NCBI RefSeq assembly: GCF_030285785.1
Contig: NZ_CP127247.1
Location: 4,053,501-4,117,500 of the forward strand
DNA from: Parasedimentitalea psychrophila
Lineage (GTDB): Bacteria > Pseudomonadota > Alphaproteobacteria > Rhodobacterales > Rhodobacteraceae
Direction of reading: 5' to 3'
DNA length: 64,000 nt
A program made the translations under genes and the position numbers. Positions 17,879 through 25,994 of this stretch are shown here, in pieces. Numbering within the stretch: the stretch's first letter is position 1; every line of letters begins with the position of its first letter. The notes beneath the pieces are model-generated. The model was not told where the DNA came from and made no database searches. It saw only the letters and a list, made by a program, of their open reading frames with translations.

Positions 17879-18823
17879 ATGAAACACGCAATTCTTGCTT
17901 TTGCCCTGCTCACCGCCCCGGCCTTTGCCAGCGAAGACATCGCCGATCAATATCCCGGTTCTGTGCTCTATTCCAAACCATATGAAGTGATCCCGGGTGT
18001 GTTTTCGGCAATTGGCGCCACCGCACCGCCGACCTATGAAAACGCCGGTCACAACAATAACCTGAGCTTCATTATAACCGGCGACGGCGTTGTGGTGATC
18101 AATGGCGGTGCCTCATACCAGCTGGCCAAAGCGCTGCACCTTGAAATCAAGGCGATTACCGATCAGCCGGTGAAACTGGTGTTCAACGAAAACGGTCAGG
18201 GCCATGCCATGCTTGGCAACTCCTACTGGGCGGATCAAGGTGTTGAAATCCTGGCCCATGTGGACGCTGCTGCTGATTTCGAAGCCCACGGCGGCCAATC
18301 CTTGCGGGCGGCTCAGGCACGGGCCAAGGAACAGGCAGATGATACCCGGGTGGTTTTACCCACTCAGACATTCGAGGACGCTTATGTGGTCGAAATGGGC
18401 GACATGCGGATCGAAGCCCGCTACCTAGGCCCATCCCACAGCCCCGGAGATATCGTCATTTGGCTGCCTGAAAAAGGCCTGGTTCTCGCGGGGGACATGG
18501 CCTTTCACGAGCGCATGCTGCCGATTTTTGAGCATACAATGACCGCCGATTGGGTCGAAACATGGGATGCCGCGTTTGAGCCGCTAAACGCCACCTATGT
18601 CATTCCCGGACATGGTCATCCCACCAATATGGATCAAGTGCGGCGCTATACCCGTGACTATCTGGTCTATCTGCGGGCAAAAATCGGCGCCCATCTGGAG
18701 AATGACGGCGATCTGGCCAGCGCCTATTATGTTGATCAGTCGCCCTACGCCAATCTTGACACTTTCGAAGAGCTTGCAACCAAGAACGCAGGCCGGGTCT
18801 ATGAGCAGATGGAATTCGAATAG
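17879..18823 (+). CDS. soxH: SoxH-like metallo-beta-lactamase-fold protein with altered metal motif
   Basis: The roughly 314-residue protein has a cleavable signal peptide (MKHAILAFALLTAPAFA). The fold is recognisable: NNNLSFIITGDGVVVINGGA, then GPSHSPGDIVIWLPEKGLVLAGD and VIPGHGHP, which supply the later metal ligands. At the place of HxHxDH the sequence is ENGQGH, so the first two His and the Asp are missing and only the last His remains. The start at 17879 has GGAGG seven bases upstream; the ATG at 17873 overlaps the preceding stop. It is co-transcribed with the upstream MBL gene and ends at a terminator. Catalytic activity as a zinc hydrolase is doubtful or altered. Confidence 0.72.
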   Translation: MKHAILAFALLTAPAFASEDIADQYPGSVLYSKPYEVIPGVFSAIGATAPPTYENAGHNNNLSFIITGDGVVVINGGASYQLAKALHLEIKAITDQPVKLVFNENGQGHAMLGNSYWADQGVEILAHVDAAADFEAHGGQSLRAAQARAKEQADDTRVVLPTQTFEDAYVVEMGDMRIEARYLGPSHSPGDIVIWLPEKGLVLAGDMAFHERMLPIFEHTMTADWVETWDAAFEPLNATYVIPGHGHPTNMDQVRRYTRDYLVYLRAKIGAHLENDGDLASAYYVDQSPYANLDTFEELATKNAGRVYEQMEFE

Positions 18824-18830
18824 TCCGGAC

Positions 18831-18870
18831 AAAAAAATGGCCATTCAGATCCCGTTCTGATTGGCCATTT
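18831..18870. terminator. bidirectional terminator between soxH and the DUF302 gene
   Basis: AAATGGCCA (18835-18843) pairs with TGGCCATTT (18862-18870), with an inner TCAG/CTGA extension. A-run and T-run flank it. It separates the converging plus-strand MBL pair and minus-strand soxD-DUF302 units. Confidence 0.85.
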
Positions 18871-18913
18871 CCCACTTTAGACAGCGGATATTGGGTCGAT
18901 ATTTAACCAGCCA

Positions 18914-19363
18914 TCACTCCGCCAAAGCCTCAATCACGATCTCTTCCAACAGGGACTGAACCTCCTGCATCGGGCCTTTTGGGTAATTGCGATAGCCCAC
19001 CATGACCTCGCCCGCACGCTCCGCGACAAAAATTCCGTAGGGACAATGGGCGATGTTCATCGGGTCGGCTTCCATCATTTTGCGCGACAAAACGGCCGAA
19101 CAGAAAATGTAGATCTCGGCATTATCAAACAGGGTGATGTCGCTACCCACGTCCTGCCCTGTGCGGTTCAGCATCTCACCGACATGACTGGTGTAGTCGA
19201 TATTCAGCCCTTTATCGATAATCGCACTTTCGACGCTGAATGCCGCGTCATCAAAGCTGCCATCGTATTTGTAAACCGTCGAGGCACCGTCCGCGATCGC
19301 AGGCCCCGCAGCGCTAACCGTTGCCATAACAGCCAACATGCCGCCAATTAAAAATGATCTCAT
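18914..19363 (-). CDS. DUF302 domain exported protein
   Basis: The 149-residue protein has a signal peptide (cleavage near AIADG, residue 25) and a DUF302 domain: VESAIIDKGLNIDYTSHVGEM, DITLFDNAEIYIFCSAVLS and IAHCPYGIFVAE. Two cysteines, in FCSAV and HCPYG, are retained. It lies after soxD on the same strand, in the place where soxE or soxF is found in Paracoccus-type clusters. A terminator separates it from soxD. Function is unknown; DUF302 proteins recur near sulfur-oxidation genes. Confidence 0.75.
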   Translation of the reverse strand: MRSFLIGGMLAVMATVSAAGPAIADGASTVYKYDGSFDDAAFSVESAIIDKGLNIDYTSHVGEMLNRTGQDVGSDITLFDNAEIYIFCSAVLSRKMMEADPMNIAHCPYGIFVAERAGEVMVGYRNYPKGPMQEVQSLLEEIVIEALAE

Positions 19364-19408
19364 GATTTCACTCCCCGATTGTCAGCACCCTTGCTGCGAT
19401 TTTACGGC

Positions 19409-19444
19409 CAAAAAAAGACCCTTGCGGCAAAAGCAGCAAGGGTC
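19409..19444 (-). terminator. terminator after soxD
   Basis: On the minus strand GACCCTTGC pairs perfectly with GCAAGGGTC (19436-19444 and 19417-19425) and is followed by a run of T (A-run at 19409-19416 on the plus strand). It lies about 30 bases after the soxD stop. Confidence 0.88.
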
Positions 19445-19472
19445 TGGAAAACTCACCTATAGAGCCCCGGCT

Positions 19473-20498
19473 TCACTCATCAAACAACCTGAGGTATTCG
19501 ATAATTGCAAGCTGATCGGCCGGCTTTTTAATGCCGGAAAAGGACATTTTTGTGCCCTTAAGATAGGCCCTCGGCTTGGCCAGAAATTCTGCAAGCTCTG
19601 CTTCCGTCCAAACCAATCCACCCTCAGCGGCTGCCTTCAGTGGTTTTGAGTACCGAAAGCCGTCAACCGCGCCAGCGGCGCCACCCACAATGCCTGTCAG
19701 GATCGGCCCAGTGCGGTTTTTTGCCCCCTCGCCGATCTGATGGCAGGATTTGCATTTCTTGAAAACCTTGGCCCCAGCCGCAGCCAGCTCAGCGTCAATC
19801 GCATTGGCGGCCACATCTTCAACCTTGGCCTCGGTGATCTCTGTGACCTCCTCCTCAGCGGGTTCGACCTGATCCGGTGTCACGTCCAGAACCAAGGCCC
19901 GCATGGTCACAACAACATCATCCTTGCAGTTCGCCATGCAGGGCTCGCCTGTCCACAGCGCATATTCCGTCTCGGCGCGGTCATCGATGATGAAACCACC
20001 GGCGTTTGGCATCTCAACGTCAAAGAACGTCTCGTTCGACAGGACAAAATCATCTTCGATCAGGTCGTTGGAATAGAGGATATAGGCGACGATGGCATAG
20101 ACCTCATCATCCGACAGGCTCCCCGCGTTGCCGTAAGGCATGGAGCGTTTGATGTAGTCAAAGGCGGTTGTCAGATGCGGCCAATAAGACCCGACAGTCT
20201 TGAGCGGGTCGTCATGGTTCAGCGTATCCGCCCCACCTGCCAGCTTTGGCCAGTTGCCGATGCCTTCGGCAAAATCACCGTGGCAGGCGGCGCATTTGTC
20301 GGCGAATATCTCTTCACCAATCAGGGCATCCCCCGAGCCAACCGGCAACCCGGTGCCATCAGGGCTGATATCGCCGTCCCAGGCAGCGATTTCTGCCGGC
20401 AGAGCCGCGCGACCCAGACCAATTTTGCCCGCAAACGCCGGTGCCGCGATCAGGGTGATCGCAACAGCCACAGCTGCTGAATTAAGAAACTTCGACAT
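19473..20498 (-). CDS. soxD: SoxD diheme cytochrome c subunit of sulfane dehydrogenase
   Basis: SoxD passes electrons from the SoxC molybdenum centre to cytochrome c in the periplasm. The roughly 341-residue protein has a signal peptide (ending AAPAFA) and two c-heme motifs, CAACH near residue 72 and CKSCH near residue 257. The N-terminal GLGRAALPAEIAAWDGDI segment is typical of SoxD. I prefer the ATG at 20498 (GAGG upstream) over an in-frame GTG at 20510. The gene overlaps soxC by 17 bases. Confidence 0.92.
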   Translation of the reverse strand: MSKFLNSAAVAVAITLIAAPAFAGKIGLGRAALPAEIAAWDGDISPDGTGLPVGSGDALIGEEIFADKCAACHGDFAEGIGNWPKLAGGADTLNHDDPLKTVGSYWPHLTTAFDYIKRSMPYGNAGSLSDDEVYAIVAYILYSNDLIEDDFVLSNETFFDVEMPNAGGFIIDDRAETEYALWTGEPCMANCKDDVVVTMRALVLDVTPDQVEPAEEEVTEITEAKVEDVAANAIDAELAAAGAKVFKKCKSCHQIGEGAKNRTGPILTGIVGGAAGAVDGFRYSKPLKAAAEGGLVWTEAELAEFLAKPRAYLKGTKMSFSGIKKPADQLAIIEYLRLFDE

Positions 20499-21765
20499 TT
20501 TCTGCCTCACCGTTAGACCGCACCAGCCAGGTTTGGATACAGTTGTTATGATAGATCGAGTTCAACCCACGCACCTCGCGCAACTGCGTCTTGGTGGGTT
20601 GCACATAGCCGGTGTCATCCATGGCGCGCGATTGCAGCATCATTTCGGAGCCGTCCCAGTTGGTGTCGAGATAGAAACGCGTCAGCGCCATCTTCTCACC
20701 AGGCTTGGCAAGACGGGCTGTCTCCCAGCTCTTGCCGCCGTCCTTGGAGACATCCACCCGGTTGATCGCGCCGCGCCCGGACCATGCCAGGCCGGTGATG
20801 ACCAGTGGCCCGGTGCCATGTTTGATCGGCGCCTGCGGGCTGGGGCTTGTCACAACCGACTTTGCATCCATCGCCCAGGTCCACTTGCGGCTGGTGCCAT
20901 CGTCCAGAGTATCAGTGTATTTGCTGGTCTCTTCGCGGCTTTCAACCGGGCCGTCCGTCACCTCTATCCGACGGATCCATTTGACCCACAGGTTGCCCTC
21001 CCAACCGGGAACGACCAGACGTACAGGGTAGCCATGCTCTTTGCGCAGTGCTTCGCCATTGGCCTTAAAGGCGACCAACACGTCATCAAGCGCCTTTTCC
21101 ATCGGGATTGAGCGCCCATTTGACGAGGCGTCAGCGCCTTCGACATAAACCCATTTGCCCGTAAGATCGCCCGCAGTATCAAAGCCCGCTTCCTCTAGCA
21201 GGGTGCGCAGCGGCACGCCGGTGTATTCCATGTTGTGGATCATACCGTGGGTGAACTGCGCGCCATTCAGCTGCGCGCCTGCCCATTCCATGCCGGTGTT
21301 GGCGGCACATTCGCAGAAATACACGTGGTTTTCGCGCGGGAACCGTTCCAGATCGGCGTAGCTAAACACCAGCGGCGTATCGACTAGACCGTGGATCATC
21401 AGGCGGTAATCGTCTTTTTTCAGATCAATTGCACCCGAGTGATGGCGCTCAAACGCGCAGCCCTGAGGTGTGATGGTGCCATCCAGCGCATGGATCGGCG
21501 TGAAGTTGATAGAGCTGACGGTATCGGCAGTCAGCCATTCCACATTGCGACGAATGACGTCGCCCTCATGTTCACTGGGCAGGCCATAACGCGCCGCATC
21601 GACACCGTCACCGAATTCCTGTGCCCATGGCTGGATCTCGGTGATCAAGGGGTCCGCGGTTTGGGCGGCGGCCACACTGGTTGTCAGAGCCCCTGCCCCA
21701 GCCGCCACCGCCCCACTTAGGAACGCGCGCCGAGAGCCAACTGTATCGTTTTCATTATCTGACAT
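20482..21765 (-). CDS. soxC: SoxC molybdenum subunit of sulfane dehydrogenase
   Basis: Together with SoxD this protein oxidises the SoxY-bound sulfane sulfur, so thiosulfate is converted to sulfate without stored sulfur. The 427-residue protein has a twin-arginine signal (SRRAFLSGAVAAGAGA) and a sulfite-oxidase-type molybdopterin domain (FERHHSGAIDL, HVYFCECAANTGMEWAG with the likely Mo-binding Cys). A C-terminal dimerisation domain follows (TGLAWSGRGAINRVDVSKDG). It is preceded by soxB and overlaps soxD, the usual BCD order. Confidence 0.93.
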   Translation of the reverse strand: MSDNENDTVGSRRAFLSGAVAAGAGALTTSVAAAQTADPLITEIQPWAQEFGDGVDAARYGLPSEHEGDVIRRNVEWLTADTVSSINFTPIHALDGTITPQGCAFERHHSGAIDLKKDDYRLMIHGLVDTPLVFSYADLERFPRENHVYFCECAANTGMEWAGAQLNGAQFTHGMIHNMEYTGVPLRTLLEEAGFDTAGDLTGKWVYVEGADASSNGRSIPMEKALDDVLVAFKANGEALRKEHGYPVRLVVPGWEGNLWVKWIRRIEVTDGPVESREETSKYTDTLDDGTSRKWTWAMDAKSVVTSPSPQAPIKHGTGPLVITGLAWSGRGAINRVDVSKDGGKSWETARLAKPGEKMALTRFYLDTNWDGSEMMLQSRAMDDTGYVQPTKTQLREVRGLNSIYHNNCIQTWLVRSNGEAENVEVS

Positions 21766-21797
21766 ATCAGATGCCTTTTTGTTGTGGAGTGCGGAGC

Positions 21798-23501
21798 CTA
21801 GGCTCCAACCACTTTCACACTGTTGTTTGGATCAAGCGAGATCGTGCCTTGTTTGGCGATATGCGCCTCGACCACGTCCCAGATTTTTGGACCTTCGGTG
21901 TCTTCATTGACCGACGCCCAGCCCGCAACCTGATAGGTCTTGGTGGGATCAATGAGTTCGCCGGTCTTGAGCAGCGTCATTTCGGTGATGCGGCTGCCTT
22001 GCGGTTTGGTGACGTCAATCCGGTATCCAAGGCCACCGACCCGCACCATATCGCCGCCCTGCTGATAGTAGGGATCGGGATTGAACAGGTTGTCGGCGAC
22101 ATCCTCCAGCACCACATGCAGGAATTCACCGGTCATCTCGGTCCTGTAGGCCTCGCCATAGGTCATCGAGGTGACGTTCCAGATATCTTCGCGGGTGATG
22201 TCTTGCCCCGGCAGAATGGAGGGCCCCCAGCGCACGCCAGGCGACAAAGCAATATCGGCCTCGCGTTCGGAAATCAGCGCGTCACAGATCAGGTCGTCCC
22301 AGGTGCCGTTAAAGTTGCCTCGGCGGTACAGGGTCTGATCATCGCCGGTGCGGCCAATGACCTCGCCCAGCTTATCCGCATAGGGTGCCCGTTGCGCGTC
22401 GATCAACTGTGCCACCTCGGCATCGGGGGTGATTACGTCGGAAAAGATCGGGATCAGTTTGTGGCGAAAGCCCATCATCCGGCCGTTGCGGACATCCAGA
22501 TCCACCCGGCTGACAAACTTGCCGTTTGAGCCGGATGCGACAATAATGGTGTCGCCCACCAAAACAGGTTCCGGCAGCGCGTCATGGGTGTGGCCCGACA
22601 GGATCACGTCAATGCCGGTCACTTTGCCTGCCATCTGCTTATCAACGTCGAAGCCGTTATGGCTCAGGCAGACCACCAGTTCGGCGCCTTTGGCGCGCAC
22701 CTCATCGACCATTTCCTGCATCCGCTCGTCGCGAATGCCAAACGAATATTCGGGGAACATCCAGCCGGGGTTTGCGATTGGCATATAGGGAAAGGTCTGG
22801 CCGATCACAGCCACCTTGACGCCACCACTCTCAAAGAACTTATACGGCGGAAACAGCTCTGTTGGTTCGTTCCACTCGGCGTCAAAAATGTTCTGACCCA
22901 AGGCCGCAAATGGCAGGTTTTCGACTATCTCGTTCACCCGCTCTGAGCCCAGCGTGAATTCCCAATGAAAGGTCATCGCATCCGGCTTTAGCGCATTCAT
23001 CACGTTGACCATGTCCTGACCGGCGGTCTGATAGCAGGTATAGCTGCCATGCCAGGTATCGCCACCATCCAGCAACAGGGCGTCGGGGCGCGCGGCACGG
23101 ATCGATTTGATGACGGTGGCAACCCGGTCGATGCCGCCAACCCGGCCATAGGCCTGTGCCAGTGATGAGAAATCACTGTGGCTCAGCGCATAGGCAGAGG
23201 CGCTGCCGTCATCAATGCCGTAAAGCTTGCGGAACTCAGCACCCGTCACATGCGGAACCGCCCCCTTGTTTCCCCCAACCCCGATATTGACCGAAGGTTC
23301 GCGGAAATAGATCGGCTTTAGCTGCGCGTGAATGTCGGTGATATGGATCAGCGAGACATTGCCGTAGGTGTCAAACTCTAACAGCTTGTCCTGCGTCAGC
23401 GATTGCTGCGCCGCCACCCGCGCCCAGTTTCCAAACCCGGAGGCCCCATAAAGCGCAGCTGCTGCCATGCTGGTTTGCATAAAATCGCGGCGAGATATCA
23501 T
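21798..23501 (-). CDS. soxB: SoxB thiosulfohydrolase
   Basis: SoxB hydrolytically releases sulfate from the SoxY cysteine-S-sulfonate. The 567-residue protein has a twin-arginine signal (SRRDFMQTSMAAAA) and a dimanganese 5'-nucleotidase-like fold: DIHAQLKPIYFRE near residue 57, GGDTWHGSYTCYQTAG near 145, FHWEFTLGSERV near 175 and SGHTHDALP near 300. The C-terminal domain is complete. It is separated from soxA by a hairpin and a candidate operator, so soxBCD can have its own promoter. Confidence 0.96.
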   Translation of the reverse strand: MISRRDFMQTSMAAAALYGASGFGNWARVAAQQSLTQDKLLEFDTYGNVSLIHITDIHAQLKPIYFREPSVNIGVGGNKGAVPHVTGAEFRKLYGIDDGSASAYALSHSDFSSLAQAYGRVGGIDRVATVIKSIRAARPDALLLDGGDTWHGSYTCYQTAGQDMVNVMNALKPDAMTFHWEFTLGSERVNEIVENLPFAALGQNIFDAEWNEPTELFPPYKFFESGGVKVAVIGQTFPYMPIANPGWMFPEYSFGIRDERMQEMVDEVRAKGAELVVCLSHNGFDVDKQMAGKVTGIDVILSGHTHDALPEPVLVGDTIIVASGSNGKFVSRVDLDVRNGRMMGFRHKLIPIFSDVITPDAEVAQLIDAQRAPYADKLGEVIGRTGDDQTLYRRGNFNGTWDDLICDALISEREADIALSPGVRWGPSILPGQDITREDIWNVTSMTYGEAYRTEMTGEFLHVVLEDVADNLFNPDPYYQQGGDMVRVGGLGYRIDVTKPQGSRITEMTLLKTGELIDPTKTYQVAGWASVNEDTEGPKIWDVVEAHIAKQGTISLDPNNSVKVVGA

Positions 23502-23531
23502 AGTGGGTCCTAGCTATTACAACATATACGC

Positions 23532-23541
23532 ATATATGAAT
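23532..23541 (-). promoter_or_regulatory. candidate SoxR operator 2 (ATATATGAAT)
   Basis: ATATATGAAT lies 31 bases upstream of the soxB start, in an AT-rich patch otherwise unusual in this GC-rich region. It differs from the other operator candidates at one variable position. It suggests separate SoxR control of soxBCD. Confidence 0.45.
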
Positions 23542-23554
23542 TCGTTAGAGGTGG

Positions 23555-23587
23555 AAAAGCCCCAACACCATCCGGCATTGGGGCTTT
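23555..23587 (-). terminator. hairpin between soxA and soxB
   Basis: On the minus strand AAAGCCCCAA pairs perfectly with TTGGGGCTTT across a 12-base loop and is followed by TTTT. It would end or attenuate the soxXYZA transcript before soxB. Confidence 0.75.
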
Positions 23588-23596
23588 GATTGTTTT

Positions 23597-24433
23597 TTAG
23601 TTCCGAACTGAAGGCGTTTCAACAGAAAGCCCCTGGCCGCGCGATGCGATATACAATTCAAGCGATTTGAATTCATCGCCGCCAACCTTGTATGGTTGCG
23701 CCCGAATATTCTTCATACAGCCCTTAAAGCGTGCGTGAGTAGAATTCAGCTTGGCATTCTTCAGACGATAAGTCGGAAAGCCGTTGGTCTGGCCCTGACT
23801 CAGGTGATCGGCGCGGATCATCGTGTCATAATTGTCTTCATGACAATTGGAACAGGACATATCCAGTTGGCCAACACGGGTATAGTATAGCTCTTTACCC
23901 TTTTCCCAGAACGCCGCAGCCTCGCCGTCAATGGCCACGTTCATCGGCATGCCACGCGATTGCAGGCCTATCAAAGCGGTCATTCCAGTCATCTGACCAC
24001 CAGAATATTTCCAAGGCTCTGCGCCCATCTGCTCGGTCCGGCACTCGTTCACCAGATCTTCCATGGTGACCAATTCGCCGTCCTCAGCCCGCGGCAACGT
24101 GGTGCGCAGACCTGCAAAGTCTTCGACATTCTCGTGACACGAAGCACAGGATTTGTCTTCGCTGCCGTCCACTTCGTTCCACAGATCGATTGCCTTATCG
24201 ACAAAGACAAAACCCGGATTGTCAAAATCATCGAGCTGCAGGGCCCGGGTTTCCTTTGTACGATAGATCCAGCCTGACGTCACTTCATCAAGGTTCTCTG
24301 CATGTGAAGGGGCTGACGCCTGAATGGTAAACGCCTGCCCTTCGATAGATAGTGTTGCAGCTTCATCCGCATGGGTACTGACTGCCATCCCCATAAAACA
24401 TGCCGTACTTACCAGTAGTTTAAATGCTTTCAT
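23597..24433 (-). CDS. soxA: SoxA cytochrome c subunit (diheme type)
   Basis: SoxAX couples thiosulfate to the SoxY carrier cysteine. The 278-residue protein has a signal peptide (STACFMGMAVSTHA). Two c-heme sites are present, CASCH near residue 102 and CSNCH near residue 200, so this is the diheme class. The C-terminal RFKGCMKNIRAQPY contains the active-site cysteine that carries a persulfide. The open frame extends 54 codons upstream, but the ATG at 24433 is followed at once by the signal peptide. It is the last gene of soxXYZA. Confidence 0.94.
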   Translation of the reverse strand: MKAFKLLVSTACFMGMAVSTHADEAATLSIEGQAFTIQASAPSHAENLDEVTSGWIYRTKETRALQLDDFDNPGFVFVDKAIDLWNEVDGSEDKSCASCHENVEDFAGLRTTLPRAEDGELVTMEDLVNECRTEQMGAEPWKYSGGQMTGMTALIGLQSRGMPMNVAIDGEAAAFWEKGKELYYTRVGQLDMSCSNCHEDNYDTMIRADHLSQGQTNGFPTYRLKNAKLNSTHARFKGCMKNIRAQPYKVGGDEFKSLELYIASRGQGLSVETPSVRN

Positions 24434-24461
24434 TCGGTCGTCCTCCCTAAACTGTCCGACC

Positions 24462-24791
24462 TCAGCCGATCGCGATTTTTTTCGCTGTTTCGTAGACTGA
24501 CCCGTCATCATCGTACCAAGTGAACTTGAACTCGCCCGCTTCGGGAACCAGCGCTTCAAATTGGAAGTACGGGTTTGTCGAAACAGCCGGCTCAACCGTC
24601 ACGTCGATTACATTCTGCCCATTAAAATCCGCAGTGAAACGGTTGATAATTGAGCGTGGAATAAGAGCGCCATCGTCGCCTTTGCGCTGACCGGATTCCA
24701 TCTTGTGGCTGATCAGAGTTTTGATGGTAACAACGTCACCGGCCGAAGCCTTCTTTGGGACTTTGACACGAGGTTTTACACCAGAAGCCAT
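24462..24791 (-). CDS. soxZ: SoxZ sulfur-carrier complex subunit
   Basis: The 109-residue protein forms the SoxYZ carrier with SoxY in the periplasm; it has no signal peptide and is exported with SoxY by the twin-arginine route. The sequence shows the family pattern: VVTIKTLISHKMESGQRK near the N-terminus, IPRSIINRF, and the C-terminal FTWYDDDGSVYETAKKI strand. Spacing to soxY is 21 bp. Confidence 0.95.
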   Translation of the reverse strand: MASGVKPRVKVPKKASAGDVVTIKTLISHKMESGQRKGDDGALIPRSIINRFTADFNGQNVIDVTVEPAVSTNPYFQFEALVPEAGEFKFTWYDDDGSVYETAKKIAIG

Positions 24792-24812
24792 AGTTTTTCT
24801 CCTCGTTTGAGT

Positions 24813-25235
24813 TTAGCCGCCGCAGCCGCCGATAGTTACTTTTACAGTCGCGCTTGCTTTGCGGAACGAACCGTCTTCCATTTTAGCAATTGCCACGACG
24901 TCTTGTGTCTTTGCCAAACGGATACGTGTCGATCCCGAACGCGAGCCTGCCAGAGGTCCGAACTTAAAGGTCGCGACAGCCGGTGTTGGATTGCCTGCGG
25001 CAAACAGAGCAATTTCAACCGCTCCGGGGGCCGAAACCTCAACAGGAACAGTATTGCCGTTTTCCGCGATTTCCGGTGCGATCAGGTCGATGCCACCCTC
25101 AGTAACTTCGGCGCCACCCGTCAGGGCGGTGATCGCCTCATCGGTCAATGATGCAAATGCCGGAAGGCCAGATAGCGATGCAATGGCAAGTGTAGCAGAG
25201 CCAAGCGCAAGCGCTTTTCGACGTGTTAGGTCCAT
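24813..25235 (-). CDS. soxY: SoxY sulfur-carrier protein
   Basis: SoxY holds all pathway intermediates on a C-terminal cysteine. The 140-residue protein has a twin-arginine-like signal (LTRRKALALGSATLAIASLS) and ends in GGCGG, the mobile carrier arm. The ATG at 25235 is used; the frame allows one five codons upstream, but AGG AAA lies suitably before the later one. It stands between soxX and soxZ in the standard order. Confidence 0.95.
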   Translation of the reverse strand: MDLTRRKALALGSATLAIASLSGLPAFASLTDEAITALTGGAEVTEGGIDLIAPEIAENGNTVPVEVSAPGAVEIALFAAGNPTPAVATFKFGPLAGSRSGSTRIRLAKTQDVVAIAKMEDGSFRKASATVKVTIGGCGG

Positions 25236-25267
25236 TTCATTTCCTCCCATGGAGTCTGGGTCAGTGA

Positions 25268-25720
25268 TTATTCTTTTAGGGTTTGCAGATAGGCGATGAC
25301 ATCTTCGACCTGTTGTGCGGTCAAGATGCTTTTGCCTTCAAAACCTTTGAGCGGGCGTTCATAACCCGTATCTTGATAAAACGCAGGCATGATGGTGCCG
25401 TCAAAAACCATTTTGGAATTGGCCACAATGGCACGAAGCTCCTGCTGCTCCCAACGATCCGCAACACCGGTCAATTCAGGACCGACCTCGCCGTGAAACG
25501 ATTCCTCAGGCATCTCAGCGTTGACGTGACAGGCCAGACAATTGCCCAGCTTTCTGTTCTTGAAAACGTCACGGCCGTTTACCGGGTCTCCGGCAACGCC
25601 TGTCAAAGAAGCCAAAACCACGCCGTCCTCATAGTTGACGTCGTTTGGAGCCACGGGCTCAGCGGCCAATGGATTGGCCAGCAAACCCGCCACTGCGATT
25701 GATATACCGATGATCCTCAT
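25268..25720 (-). CDS. soxX: SoxX cytochrome c subunit
   Basis: SoxX is the small heme subunit that accepts electrons from SoxA. The 150-residue protein has a signal peptide (MRIIGISIAVAGLLANPLAA), a single heme motif CLACH near residue 64 and the distal Met in GTIMPAFYQ near residue 109. I start at 25720 (GGAG upstream, followed by the signal), not at the in-frame codon at 25741. It is the first gene of soxXYZA and divergent from soxT1. Confidence 0.94.
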   Translation of the reverse strand: MRIIGISIAVAGLLANPLAAEPVAPNDVNYEDGVVLASLTGVAGDPVNGRDVFKNRKLGNCLACHVNAEMPEESFHGEVGPELTGVADRWEQQELRAIVANSKMVFDGTIMPAFYQDTGYERPLKGFEGKSILTAQQVEDVIAYLQTLKE

Positions 25721-25785
25721 GCATCCTCCCAAACACTTCAATTCGGGATACCGTAGCGCACGACCCCGTGATGACGCAACAACAA

Positions 25786-25801
25786 ATTCACTTACATGAA
25801 T
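25786..25801. promoter_or_regulatory. candidate SoxR operator upstream of soxX
   Basis: ATTCACTTACATGAAT is a dyad of ATTCA and TGAAT 66 bases upstream of the soxX start. Its right half shares TGAAT with the ATATNTGAAT sites. It is weaker than the other candidates. Confidence 0.35.
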
Positions 25802-25969
25802 TATTGTATTTGTTGGATTAAGCTGAGACCTTCAAGATATCAGAGCCCTGGTTGGCTGCATGGGGATCCTTCCAGCAGGCGTGGATCGCGGCACCAGGCA
25901 AGCTCGACAGGCAGAGGCGCAGCTGATCTGCATCAATACAGGTCAGGGAATCAATCACTACACATAGCA

Positions 25970-25979
25970 ATATGTGAAT
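25970..25979 (+). promoter_or_regulatory. candidate SoxR operator 3 (ATATGTGAAT)
   Basis: ATATGTGAAT ends 15 bases before the soxT1 ATG at 25995. It overlaps an in-frame GTG at 25974, which argues against that GTG as the start. Confidence 0.5.
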
Positions 25980-25994
25980 TATTTGGAGCATGGC

